Shown in pieces: positions 17,601 to 24,723 of a stretch of DNA of 64,000 nt (position 1 is the first letter of the stretch; every line of letters begins with the position of its first letter). Position numbers and translations under genes: made by a program. The stretch is from Candidatus Eremiobacterota bacterium (GTDB lineage: Bacteria > Vulcanimicrobiota > CADAWZ01 > Ess09-12), in the NCBI GenBank assembly GCA_031082125.1, contig JAVHLM010000018.1, positions 86,648-150,647 on the forward strand. Direction: 5' to 3'. The notes beneath the pieces were generated by a model that was not told the origin of the DNA, did not search any database, and saw nothing but the letters and a program-made list of their open reading frames with translations.

Positions 17601-18462
17601 CGCGAAAATCAGGGCAGGCCAGGTAAAGGCAGCATTTTCCGTTGACGGTATGAGGGCAGTCCTCTGCCATGACGGCAGGCTTGCCATTTACGATCTCCTA
17701 ACAGGCCTGAAAGCAGGAGAAGTGGAATGCGCCCTCCCCGAGGACCTCTCTATCTCTCCCTGCGGCAGGATGGCCCTCGCCGTCATGAAGCAGGGCGGCG
17801 TCTCTTACACCTATTTTATCGACGTGGAGCATGATGTGCCTGTCCACACCATCATGGGCCTCGGGGAGATCCTTGCATTCTCCAGGGATGGCCTCTTCTC
17901 TGCGGCGCTTGACGCTGGCGGCACGGCCCTGCTGTGGAATGTGAAAACAGGGGGCATCGTGCACCGCCTTGAAGGGCAGCAGCCCGGCATCACGTCAATG
18001 GACTTCACTTCAGACGGCAGGGCTGCCGTGTCGGTGAGCCTCGACGGGTCCTTCCAGGTATGGGACACGAAAAGCGGCCGGTGCCTGAAAAGCATCGGCG
18101 GCGGGCGCTCCGAAGACTTCCGCATGGGTCATCCGGGGGTGGCCGTCTCAGCCCGGGGAGACAGGGCTCTTGTGTGGGACAAGAGGGGCTTCAGGGTTTT
18201 CCATCTTGACTGGGCGCTTGATGCCTGCGGATCCTCACCATGGGACGAGGGCGCGCGGCCTTTTCTTGAGCTCTACCTCGCGGAGCATGGGCTCACCGGA
18301 CCCGGTACGCCGCAATTCAAGAGCCTCATGGAAGCTCTGGACCTCGCGGGCCTTGGAGGAGTCACCGCCGAAGAGCTTGCAGAAAAGCTCCGGGAAATGA
18401 GCGTCGCGGGAAAGGCAATTCCGCTGGTCCAGAACACCGGTGAAGAGATGACGTGCTGGTAG
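14686..18462 (+). CDS. Ser/Thr protein kinase with TPR and WD40-type repeats
   Basis: The 1258-residue product has an N-terminal Hanks-type kinase (about 60-335) with a GQGAFG P-loop, catalytic Lys90 in MAVKSL, HRDIKPEN (Asp185), DFG (Asp205) and the PPEQW motif after the activation loop. The activation loop holds a roughly 30-residue Gly/Ser/Ala-rich insertion (about 211-240). A TPR-like helical part follows (about 360-460), then WD40-type beta-propeller repeats (about 480-1170) with repeated VWDTKSG motifs. A helical spacer near 800-860 separates two blades sets, so two propellers are possible. No membrane segment is visible, so it is probably cytosolic. Substrates are unknown; the ankyrin protein encoded just upstream is a plausible partner. 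Confidence 0.9.
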   Translation: MATTDSSSENPTLSTGRGQTGPDGSGPSLSYRGDIPEEDLAAAEGRVPANWQPGDLILGLYEVMAVLGQGAFGTVHRVRHRLWNRDMAVKSLRPELIGSPGHLELFLRECEGWVNLGLHPHVVSCFYVRLLGGLPRIFSEFVAGGTLRDWMKQEKVYEFRLIIDLALQCLSGLAYAHMKGLLHRDIKPENCLVAEGERPGLKVGDFGIASGLSAAGASGGAAASGSTGAQGGSHGDDGGSIGTPSYMPPEQWSRQYGAIGPWSDIYAFGVMLFEICCGARPFDSGTEAMELVRARHIGVAPPDPATLRKDIPPRLGAFMLKCLAKNPRDRFQSCSEARGELLAIYRDLTGEEYPEEDIKAVRLLAGTLSNRGISLIDLGRGSEALGVLGEALALDPGNLHAVYNHSLLCWYIGRITDRALLEKLDAVSTTMVREKAFMRGLINRERGDDEAALADFNAAEKGAPADELALIQDARKEVREGYRPVRTIECGGAFPLGKIALSPQGTIAAACHLELNEIRAWDTATGSLLWSRGNRAPVVQPEGEFFPFYFPGLEFTGDGKVLVAAVYDGSLLMLDAKTGSPLKTLKDRTMGIYDLAVSNDGRIAATRTMGNLKSSGCLTIWDLEKGKIIHSLHEATDAAGNLALAVEGNPLFSSAFNVVRVWDTKSGGLAREFSGARVAISSAGTLALTYQDGFFRLWDVLGSRCIRTLKGSLSSRELVATHCLRLAFDHRGSELMVLDMETLQCLRTLELKSVAGGITLAPRSYFALASTETSLTLWRYPQDPRFPGASFLVASPGGSEEAVKAEKELKKQLSSISAALEQGAITAAVEAYERAKAIEGCGRLPEVLQFWTRLSRLCRRGALNDCWEEGAVTTPLHLLHRGALTRKGSFAVFMGFLETAIWDLSTMKEAVKRKDPAVSIGIDPGGAKALVIMGKYDPYGGVIETAEKDNPVYLWDIAKGQVLRPLGALGGAAKIRAGQVKAAFSVDGMRAVLCHDGRLAIYDLLTGLKAGEVECALPEDLSISPCGRMALAVMKQGGVSYTYFIDVEHDVPVHTIMGLGEILAFSRDGLFSAALDAGGTALLWNVKTGGIVHRLEGQQPGITSMDFTSDGRAAVSVSLDGSFQVWDTKSGRCLKSIGGGRSEDFRMGHPGVAVSARGDRALVWDKRGFRVFHLDWALDACGSSPWDEGARPFLELYLAEHGLTGPGTPQFKSLMEALDLAGLGGVTAEELAEKLREMSVAGKAIPLVQNTGEEMTCW

Positions 18463-18476
18463 GCCAGGGGAGCTTT

Positions 18477-18520
18477 CCCGGGTTTTCGAAGCTAGGGAGC
18501 GGTCCCGGGTTTTTCTTTTT
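18477..18520 (+). terminator. Possible terminator of the kinase-WD40 gene
   Basis: Two CCCGGG blocks (18477-18482 and 18504-18509) can pair with each other, and a smaller GGGA-GCGG-TCCC hairpin (18495-18506) lies within. Both arrangements are followed by a T-rich run, TTTTTCTTTTTT. The structure overlaps the end of the convergent permease gene. Confidence 0.45.
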
Positions 18521-19814
18521 TACCGCTGAAGAGGCAGCAGAGCAGCACGGCCGTCAGAGTTCCCACCACTATTCCGTTTGAGAATATGAGCTGCAGGGCT
18601 TCCGGGAGCCTGGAAAATGCCTGGGGGGTAAGGGATACTCCAAGGCCTACGCCAAAGGCGACGGCGGCCGTGAACTGGTTCTCCAGGGCGGAGAAATCAA
18701 CTTCCTTCAGGATATTGAGGCCCGCGGCTATCACCATGCCGAACATCACCAGGGCGGCGCCGCCCAGCACGGCTTCGGGAATAGACGCCACAAGGAAGCC
18801 GATCTTCGGGAAGAGCCCCAGGATAACCAGGAAAGCTCCCGCCAGCGCCACGACGAAGCGGCTTTTTACCCTCGTGAGGGAAAGAAGCCCCAGGTTCTGG
18901 CCAAAGGTGACATAGGGAAAGGAGTTAAGGCAGCTTCCCAGGATGACGGCAAGCCCTTCCGACCTGAGGCCCGCGGCGATCTCCTTTTCTTCAACGGGGA
19001 CGTCACATATAGAGCCCGCCGAGATGAACACACCCATTGATTCCACGACATTGACACATGCCACGAGGATCATGTTGGCGATGGCTATGAGGTCAAAGCG
19101 GGGCATGCCGAACCAGAAAGGCCTGATGAAGGCCACCCAGGGCTCGGCGTCAATTCCTGCCAGGCTGATTCTCCCCATGAAGAACCAGCAGGCCGTGCCG
19201 CCAATCATCGCCGTGAGGACGGCAATTGAGGTGAAAAATCCCTTCCCGAAGCGGGTGATAAGGATGATGACCAGGAGGACCGATATGGCCGTGATAAAAT
19301 GCACCGGGGCGCCGAAGTCCGGAGAGTCGGCACCTCCCGCGGCCCACCGGAAGCCCACCTGCATGAGGCTTGCGCCTATTATGACCAGCACCGTCCCGAC
19401 TACGAGCGGGGGGAAAAGGGGGCGGAGCCTGCTCAGGAACTTCGCAAAGAGCAGCACGAAAAGCCCGGAGACAAGAATGGAGCCGTATACATAAGGCATC
19501 CCCAGCGTTTTTCCCACGGTGATCATGGTGGAGAGCGAAGCGAAGCTCACGCCCAGCAGCACCGGAAGCCTTATGCCTATGAACCTTGTCAGCCCGAGAG
19601 TCTGCAGCAGCGTGGCGATTCCGCAGGTGAAAAGATCCGCATTGATGAGCATAGCCACCTGCTGCTTCGTCAGGCTGAGCGTTGAGCCCAGGATGAGCGG
19701 CACTGCCACGGCGCCGGCGTACATGGCAAGCACATGCTGGAAGCCCAGCACGGACATTCTGCCGGGCGGCAGCACTTCATCGACGGGACGGCAGTTCCGC
19801 AAGGCAGCCATCAT
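18492..19814 (-). CDS. Nucleobase:cation symporter-2 family permease (xanthine/uracil type)
   Basis: The 440-residue membrane protein has about twelve to fourteen hydrophobic segments and the NCS2 family signatures: FQHVLAMYAGAVAVPLIL in the first segment, the conserved ESMGVF Glu, and NSFPYVTFGQNLGLLSLTRVKSR, the family motif near segment 9-10. NCS2 carriers import xanthine, uric acid or uracil with protons. The LSLTRVKSR style is closer to purine (xanthine/urate) members than to UraA, but the substrate is uncertain. No purine catabolism gene is adjacent. The ribosome site GGAGG is very close to the first of two tandem ATGs, so the second (19811) may be used. Confidence 0.88.
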   Translation of the reverse strand: MMAALRNCRPVDEVLPPGRMSVLGFQHVLAMYAGAVAVPLILGSTLSLTKQQVAMLINADLFTCGIATLLQTLGLTRFIGIRLPVLLGVSFASLSTMITVGKTLGMPYVYGSILVSGLFVLLFAKFLSRLRPLFPPLVVGTVLVIIGASLMQVGFRWAAGGADSPDFGAPVHFITAISVLLVIILITRFGKGFFTSIAVLTAMIGGTACWFFMGRISLAGIDAEPWVAFIRPFWFGMPRFDLIAIANMILVACVNVVESMGVFISAGSICDVPVEEKEIAAGLRSEGLAVILGSCLNSFPYVTFGQNLGLLSLTRVKSRFVVALAGAFLVILGLFPKIGFLVASIPEAVLGGAALVMFGMVIAAGLNILKEVDFSALENQFTAAVAFGVGLGVSLTPQAFSRLPEALQLIFSNGIVVGTLTAVLLCCLFSGKKEKPGTAP

Positions 19815-19977
19815 GCCTCCGAAAGCCTGCTATGCCTCATTATCCTCTCCGACTGGGAAATACTCACCTGGCTGTGAATAAATATACGACAAGGCAGTGC
19901 ATTGTGCCTGCACGAAAAGGCAGGACAGATTCCCCGCGGTGAGAGGCTCTATAAAAGCCTCACAAAGTGGTTGGGGA

Positions 19978-21243
19978 TTATACCGCCTTTTGCTTCCCCA
20001 TATGGGCCTCTGTTGTTTTCCTGAGAAGCGGGAGCCAGGGGAGAAAGAGCAGGCCGCCGGCGATGCACAGCACGCCGCTCCACATAAGAGTCCCCTTGAG
20101 GGTCAAAAGGGCAGGTCCCTCTGCGGCGATGACATCACCGATAAGAGAGGCTGCGACAAAAGTAGTCGAGAAGAAGCTCATGACGCGGCCGCGCTTTCCC
20201 TCGTCCACCACCTCCTGGAGGTAAGTGTTGGATGCCACCATCTGGGCCCTCATACCGATGCCAATGACAAGCTCACAGAAGAACATCACGACAGCTGCCG
20301 CGGCAAGGGAAAACCCGATCTGGCCAAGACCCAGCAGACACGCAGACACCACGAGGACCTTCCCCATACCCCGCGAGTCTTTCATCGCAGCCATATAAAG
20401 GGCGCCACACAGTGAGCCTGCTCCCATGGCCGCCATAAGCAGTCCATAGCCCTCGGCGCCCCTGGAGAAGACGCCGCCCACAAAAGCAGGGCGCAGTATG
20501 AGCATTGGCCTGTTCATAACGCAGAGAAGAAAGTAGAGAGCGAGCGTTGCCATAATGGCCGGTGATGTGCATACATAGCGAAAGCCCTCCCTGAAATCCT
20601 TCAGGAAGTCTCCTCTTTTTGCCTCGGCGCCTGCCGGCTTCACAGTGAAAAGCGAGAGGGCGATTAGCATCGTGACATAGCAGAGACCGCTCAGGATGAA
20701 ACAGGCGGAGAGGCCGAAATCATCAACGACCACGCCGGCAACGAGGGGGCCCACGATTTTGGCGCCGTTTATCAGGGCGCCGTTGAGAGCGATGACATTG
20801 CCGAGATCCTCTTTTCTCCCCGTCACGTCAGAGAGCATGGTCTGGCCTGCCGGCATGTCAACGCCGCTCACCAGGCCCATGATGAGGTTGATGATAAAGA
20901 CATGGGGCAGGGTCATCGATCCCGTGAAGACCAGGATTCCCGAGAAAATATTCAGCATCATGGTGAGGCCCTGGGTGATGCGGTACACCTTCCGGCGGTC
21001 CAGGCGGTCGAGGTAAACGCCTGCCAGGGGTGCCACAAGGAAAGTGGCGCCCTGGTTGACAAGGTATACAAAGCCGAGCATTGATGCCGAGCCCGCTATC
21101 TTGAAGACGAGCCAGTTCATCGCGAGGGTCTGCATCCATCCCCCCACGAGGGCGCCGCACTGGCCGATGAAAAAAAGGCGGCACTCCCTGTGGCGGAGTG
21201 ACCTGAACAGAAAGCGGAGCCACTGCATCAATGAGACGGTCAT
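19978..21243 (-). CDS. MFS transporter of the MFS_3 type
   Basis: The 421-residue protein has about twelve membrane segments and the MFS loop-2 motif in the form GVYLDRLDRRKVY, with a following conserved VSGVDMPAGQTMLSDV region. This layout matches the MFS_3 group, which includes the enterobactin exporter EntS and drug exporters of the TetV type. A small-molecule export role is likely but no biosynthetic cluster is beside it. The ribosome site is weak and the true start may be an internal Met. It is divergent from the glycosyltransferase gene at 21343. The 163-base gap downstream of it towards the permease gene holds only a short inverted repeat (GAGGCT/AGCCTC around 19943-19961). Confidence 0.85.
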   Translation of the reverse strand: MTVSLMQWLRFLFRSLRHRECRLFFIGQCGALVGGWMQTLAMNWLVFKIAGSASMLGFVYLVNQGATFLVAPLAGVYLDRLDRRKVYRITQGLTMMLNIFSGILVFTGSMTLPHVFIINLIMGLVSGVDMPAGQTMLSDVTGRKEDLGNVIALNGALINGAKIVGPLVAGVVVDDFGLSACFILSGLCYVTMLIALSLFTVKPAGAEAKRGDFLKDFREGFRYVCTSPAIMATLALYFLLCVMNRPMLILRPAFVGGVFSRGAEGYGLLMAAMGAGSLCGALYMAAMKDSRGMGKVLVVSACLLGLGQIGFSLAAAAVVMFFCELVIGIGMRAQMVASNTYLQEVVDEGKRGRVMSFFSTTFVAASLIGDVIAAEGPALLTLKGTLMWSGVLCIAGGLLFLPWLPLLRKTTEAHMGKQKAV

Positions 21244-21286
21244 TGTGCATCTATTCGCTCAATGGGGACAGACTCCTATTTCACAT

Positions 21287-21315
21287 TTGACCGATCTTTC
21301 ACTTTGCGCTATAAT
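21287..21315 (+). promoter_or_regulatory. Strong sigma70 promoter of the glycosyltransferase gene
   Basis: TTGACC at 21287-21292, a 17-base spacer and a perfect TATAAT at 21310-21315. The predicted transcript start is about 21322, with the ribosome site AAGGGGGGAG and ATG at 21343 downstream. This promoter decides the start codon: an in-frame ATG at 21262 lies upstream of it. Confidence 0.85.
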
Positions 21316-21342
21316 ACGGCCACAAGGGGGGAGCCTTCTCAC

Positions 21343-22587
21343 ATGCAAGAACATCTTACGCGGGTTCTGCTCTATTCCCATAACGCCATTGGCCTGGGCC
21401 ATGCCTTCAGGAGCCTTGCCATCATAACCGGCATGAGGCGCTCCAGGCCTGACGTGGACTTTCTCGTCATCTCGGGGACCTCGGTACCCCACATTTTCTT
21501 CCGTGAAGGCATCGAGGTCATCAAGCTCCCGGCCCTCAAGACCGATATCAGCGTCCCGGGCCAGCATTTTTCGCCACGCTACCTCAAGTCGATGAATACC
21601 GCTGATCTCGTGGAATACCGCAAAAAGATCATTCTGGAGGGCTTCAATTTTTTCAAGCCCCAGGCAGTTTTCATAGAGCACACCATGGGAGGCCTTCTTG
21701 GCGAGGCCCTCCCTCTGGTCATGGAGAAAGACCGGCGCCGCGGATCACCTGAGGATTTCGCCCTCGTGCACCTTTCCAGGGGTATCGTGGCGGGGACCCC
21801 GCGGCTTACCGTGCCCTCCTTTCAGGACCGGGAGGGAAAGTGCATGGATGCGGCCGGTGTTTTTGACTTTATCTATGTCTTCGAGGAGCGCGGCACCGTT
21901 GACGTCAACAGGGAGTTCTACGGGGACGATCCCGCCCTGGAAAAGCAGATCAACTACGTGGGAAAAATCTGCACCGCGAATCCCGGTGAGCTTATGAAGG
22001 GGGAAGAGGTCCGCCGGCGCTTCTGCCTGGACGGGCGCCCCGTTATCGTGGCGAGCCTCGGGAGGCATGGCGATATTGGCGCAATGGCGGCACACCTTAT
22101 GGAGGCCATTGAAAGCCTGGGTCTGCCGAGGAGCCACCAGGTGATAATAATACTTGACCCTTACCTTGACGGTGAGACCCTCGGGAGCCTGCGAAGCAGC
22201 CATGGCCTGAAGGCAAGGCTCATCCCCTTCACGGCAAACCTTGTCGATCTTATCAGTCTCTCGGACCTCTACATCTGCCGTGCAGGCTACAACACCGTCA
22301 CGGAGGTCCTCATGACAGGGGCGCGGGCCCTCATCATCCCCGAGCACCACCCGAGCGGGGAGCAGGAAAGGAGAGCGGCGGCTCTTACCGGCGGGCAGCT
22401 TGCAGTCATCGATGCAAAGCGCTTCCTGGAGGCAGACGCCTCACCTCTCATCAGGGAGCTCCTCGCCAGGGATAAAAGCGCTTCGCGCGCCGCTTTTGAC
22501 CGGTTCCTCATCGGGGAGCAGATGGTGAAGGATCTGGAGGGCTGGCTTTCACGTAAGCCCCATATCTGTTCTTCTCAGCTACGATAG
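21343..22587 (+). CDS. GT-B fold glycosyltransferase (MurG/GT28-like)
   Basis: The 414-residue product has the two-domain GT-B layout: an N-terminal Rossmann half opening with RVLLYSHNAIGLGHAFRS, a glycine-rich donor-site motif like that of UDP-sugar transferases, and a C-terminal half with VIIILDPYLD, LIPFTANLVDLISLSDLYICRAGYNTVTE and a HHPSGEQERRA motif, as in GT28/MurG-type enzymes that bind UDP-sugars. No signal peptide; probably cytosolic or membrane-associated at the inner face. It opens a run of glycan-related genes. Its last 80 bases overlap the tail of the convergent B12-binding radical SAM gene. Donor and acceptor are unknown. Confidence 0.8.
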   Translation: MQEHLTRVLLYSHNAIGLGHAFRSLAIITGMRRSRPDVDFLVISGTSVPHIFFREGIEVIKLPALKTDISVPGQHFSPRYLKSMNTADLVEYRKKIILEGFNFFKPQAVFIEHTMGGLLGEALPLVMEKDRRRGSPEDFALVHLSRGIVAGTPRLTVPSFQDREGKCMDAAGVFDFIYVFEERGTVDVNREFYGDDPALEKQINYVGKICTANPGELMKGEEVRRRFCLDGRPVIVASLGRHGDIGAMAAHLMEAIESLGLPRSHQVIIILDPYLDGETLGSLRSSHGLKARLIPFTANLVDLISLSDLYICRAGYNTVTEVLMTGARALIIPEHHPSGEQERRAAALTGGQLAVIDAKRFLEADASPLIRELLARDKSASRAAFDRFLIGEQMVKDLEGWLSRKPHICSSQLR

Positions 22588-23950
22588 ATTCAAGCTCCCG
22601 GGCGCGCTCCCTGAATCTCTCCAGGGTCATGGAGCCGCTGAAGCAGTTCAGGGGGCTCTGGTGGCTGTGGAGGGAGGGATCGTACCTGTCGCCTATAAGC
22701 CCTTTTTCCCTGCAGTAATTGTAGGCTTCGGTGCCCCTGTAAGGAGTGAAGATGCTGTAGATGACCTTGTCGCATTCAAGGCTTCTCACCATGCTGATGG
22801 TCTCACCAAGCATCTCCTCTGTCTCGCCGGGAAGGCCCGCCATGAAAAAGGCCTCAAGCCTTATGCCCATATCCCTTATGAGGCCGCAGGCCCTGAGGGC
22901 CTCTTCCGCCGTAAATCCCTTGTTCATCCCGCGAAGCATGGTGTCGCTTCCCGATTCTATCCCGATCTGGATGACGGTGCAGCCCGCCTTTTTCATAGCC
23001 ACGAGATTCTCCTTGTCCACGAGGCTCACGTGGGTCTCGCATCCCCATGAAATGCCGGGAAGGCCTTCATTGATGGCACTGCAGAGATCCTTGAGGTATC
23101 GCGGGCTTACGCCGAAAGTGTCATCATCAAAGTGAAAATGCCGGATGCCCAGTGCCTTCAGCGCCCGCAGCTCGCTCACTACATGGCGCGGCGACCGGCA
23201 CCTCACCCTGGTGCCCCAGACCTGCCGGGAGCCGCAGAAAAAACAGCGGCGGGGGCACCCCCTGGAAGCCATGAGATGGCTGAAGGCATCAGCGCCATAA
23301 TGCTGATATCCAAGCAGTGTCTCTTCAAGCGCCTCGTGAGGAAAGCCAAGAGCATCGAGGTCTTCTTCAATGGCTTCCCGCGGGGAGGCATGAAGAGAGC
23401 CATCATGGATGGCCACCACGGATTTGAGGGAGGCGGCGCTTTCCCCTGAGCCCAGGGCCTCAAGCAGCGAGACAAAAGCCTTCTCCCCCTCGCCGGCGAT
23501 ACAGAAGTCAAAGAGGCCGTCACCGAGAAGTTCGCCGGGCGCCGCTGTGGCATGGGGTCCCCCCGCCACGGTGACAATGGCCTTGCCGACGGCCTTCACG
23601 GACCGCGCCACGGCCTTTGCAGAGGCAAGGGAAGGCGACTTCACCGATACGCCGACAATGCCTGGCTTTTCCCTGGCAATCAGCTCCCTTATCTCATCCC
23701 ATTGTGGAGCGCTCATGTCGCCAAGCAGCCTCACGTAGCGGGAAAATCCCTCCCCCGTGAGGTGCTCCACGTCAAAGCTGCGCCGGTCCTTCACATAATC
23801 GGCATTGAAAAGACGGCATTCCCACCGGGCCTTCCTGGTGACGGCCCCTGCAAGGTATCCCATCCAGAGGGGAAGGGCCCAGAGGCCGTAATGCTCGCTG
23901 TGCAGGCGGTAAAAAGGCGGCTCTATCAGGAGCACCTTGCGATTCTTCAT
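22508..23950 (-). CDS. B12-binding domain radical SAM enzyme
   Basis: The 480-residue protein opens with KVLLIEPPF and continues with a cobalamin-binding Rossmann-like domain (about 1-180; GIVGVSVKSPSLASA and AGGPHATAAPGELL). The radical SAM domain follows with GCPRRCFFC (CxxxCxxC), then FHFDDDTF, ESGSDTMLRGMNKG and FMAGLPGETEE, all typical of the B12-binding class (TIGR03471-like, e.g. hopanoid, bacteriochlorophyll and phosphonate methylases). These enzymes usually methylate or rearrange carbon skeletons. Its start overlaps the histidine phosphatase stop by ATGA, so they are co-translated. Context suggests lipid or glycan modification, which is inference. Confidence 0.88.
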   Translation of the reverse strand: MKNRKVLLIEPPFYRLHSEHYGLWALPLWMGYLAGAVTRKARWECRLFNADYVKDRRSFDVEHLTGEGFSRYVRLLGDMSAPQWDEIRELIAREKPGIVGVSVKSPSLASAKAVARSVKAVGKAIVTVAGGPHATAAPGELLGDGLFDFCIAGEGEKAFVSLLEALGSGESAASLKSVVAIHDGSLHASPREAIEEDLDALGFPHEALEETLLGYQHYGADAFSHLMASRGCPRRCFFCGSRQVWGTRVRCRSPRHVVSELRALKALGIRHFHFDDDTFGVSPRYLKDLCSAINEGLPGISWGCETHVSLVDKENLVAMKKAGCTVIQIGIESGSDTMLRGMNKGFTAEEALRACGLIRDMGIRLEAFFMAGLPGETEEMLGETISMVRSLECDKVIYSIFTPYRGTEAYNYCREKGLIGDRYDPSLHSHQSPLNCFSGSMTLERFRERARELESIVAEKNRYGAYVKASPPDPSPSAPR

Positions 23951-24555
23951 TGAGGCACCACCAGCCCTTCTCCCGAAGCGCCGCCGGCATCAAGCCACTT
24001 TGCTTTCAACGGAGAGAATCCCTCAAAAAAATACACGAGGCTGGAGGGCTGCAGGGGAAAGCGGTGAGGATCGCGGTCCAGTCCCATAAAGAGCGCCAGC
24101 AGAAGCTGGTTCGCCGCGCCATGGCCCACCATGAGCACCGTATGCCTTTTCCTGTAAAAGAGTGCTCTCTCCAGCACTCTTGCGATCCGCCCTGCCGCAT
24201 CTTCAAAACTCTCGCCGCCGGGAGGCGCATCAGCCCAGGCACTCCTGAGGGGCCCTCCCGCGGGGAGTATCTCTCTGCGGGGGCGTCCCTCCCATGAGCC
24301 GCATGAAAGCTCGCCATAGTCTCCATCAATGCTGAAAGGGGCACCGCAGATCTCCGCAATAACCCTGGCAGTTGCCTCGGCCCTTCTGAGGGGAGATGAG
24401 ATGATGAGGGCAATTCCCCTGCCCCTGAGCATTCTGGAAAGCTGCAGCGCCCCTTTGCGGCCTTCATCAGTGAGAGGCGAGTCTGAAGCCCCCAGCACAA
24501 GCTCTTCACGGTTGGCCTCTGTCTCCTGATGCCTTGCGATATAAAGGGCTGACAT
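23947..24555 (-). CDS. Histidine phosphatase superfamily protein (phosphoglycerate mutase-like)
   Basis: The 202-residue protein opens with ALYIARHQETEAN, the RHG motif of the superfamily in the variant form RHQ, with the catalytic His at residue 9 or so. The second half has ISSPLRRAEATARVIA, ELSCGSWEGR and VLMVGHGAANQLLL, supplying the other conserved Arg, Glu and His residues. Members dephosphorylate sugars, nucleotides or cobalamin precursors (CobC). The pairing with a B12-binding enzyme makes a CobC-like role worth considering, but sugar phosphates fit the glycan context as well. It is the first gene of a two-gene unit transcribed to the left and is divergent from the heparinase-like gene. 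Confidence 0.85.
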   Translation of the reverse strand: MSALYIARHQETEANREELVLGASDSPLTDEGRKGALQLSRMLRGRGIALIISSPLRRAEATARVIAEICGAPFSIDGDYGELSCGSWEGRPRREILPAGGPLRSAWADAPPGGESFEDAAGRIARVLERALFYRKRHTVLMVGHGAANQLLLALFMGLDRDPHRFPLQPSSLVYFFEGFSPLKAKWLDAGGASGEGLVVPQ

Positions 24556-24723
24556 CCCTCAGGCTCCTTCTCCCGGCAGCACCATGCTCCGGCACTATGG
24601 ATTTTCACTGGAACAAGTATCTTCTCATGGTGATTTGCCACCCGCAGAGGTTTTTTCCTTCCCGCGGAAAAGCCCTCATGGCCTGAAGGAGGGAGAGAGG
24701 CCCCCGGCGGGAAATCTCCTGGT

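Noticed and set aside
21262-21342. Upstream in-frame start for the glycosyltransferase
   Set aside because: The ATG at 21262 is upstream of the TTGACC/TATAAT promoter, so it would not be in the transcript; the ATG at 21343 has the ribosome site.
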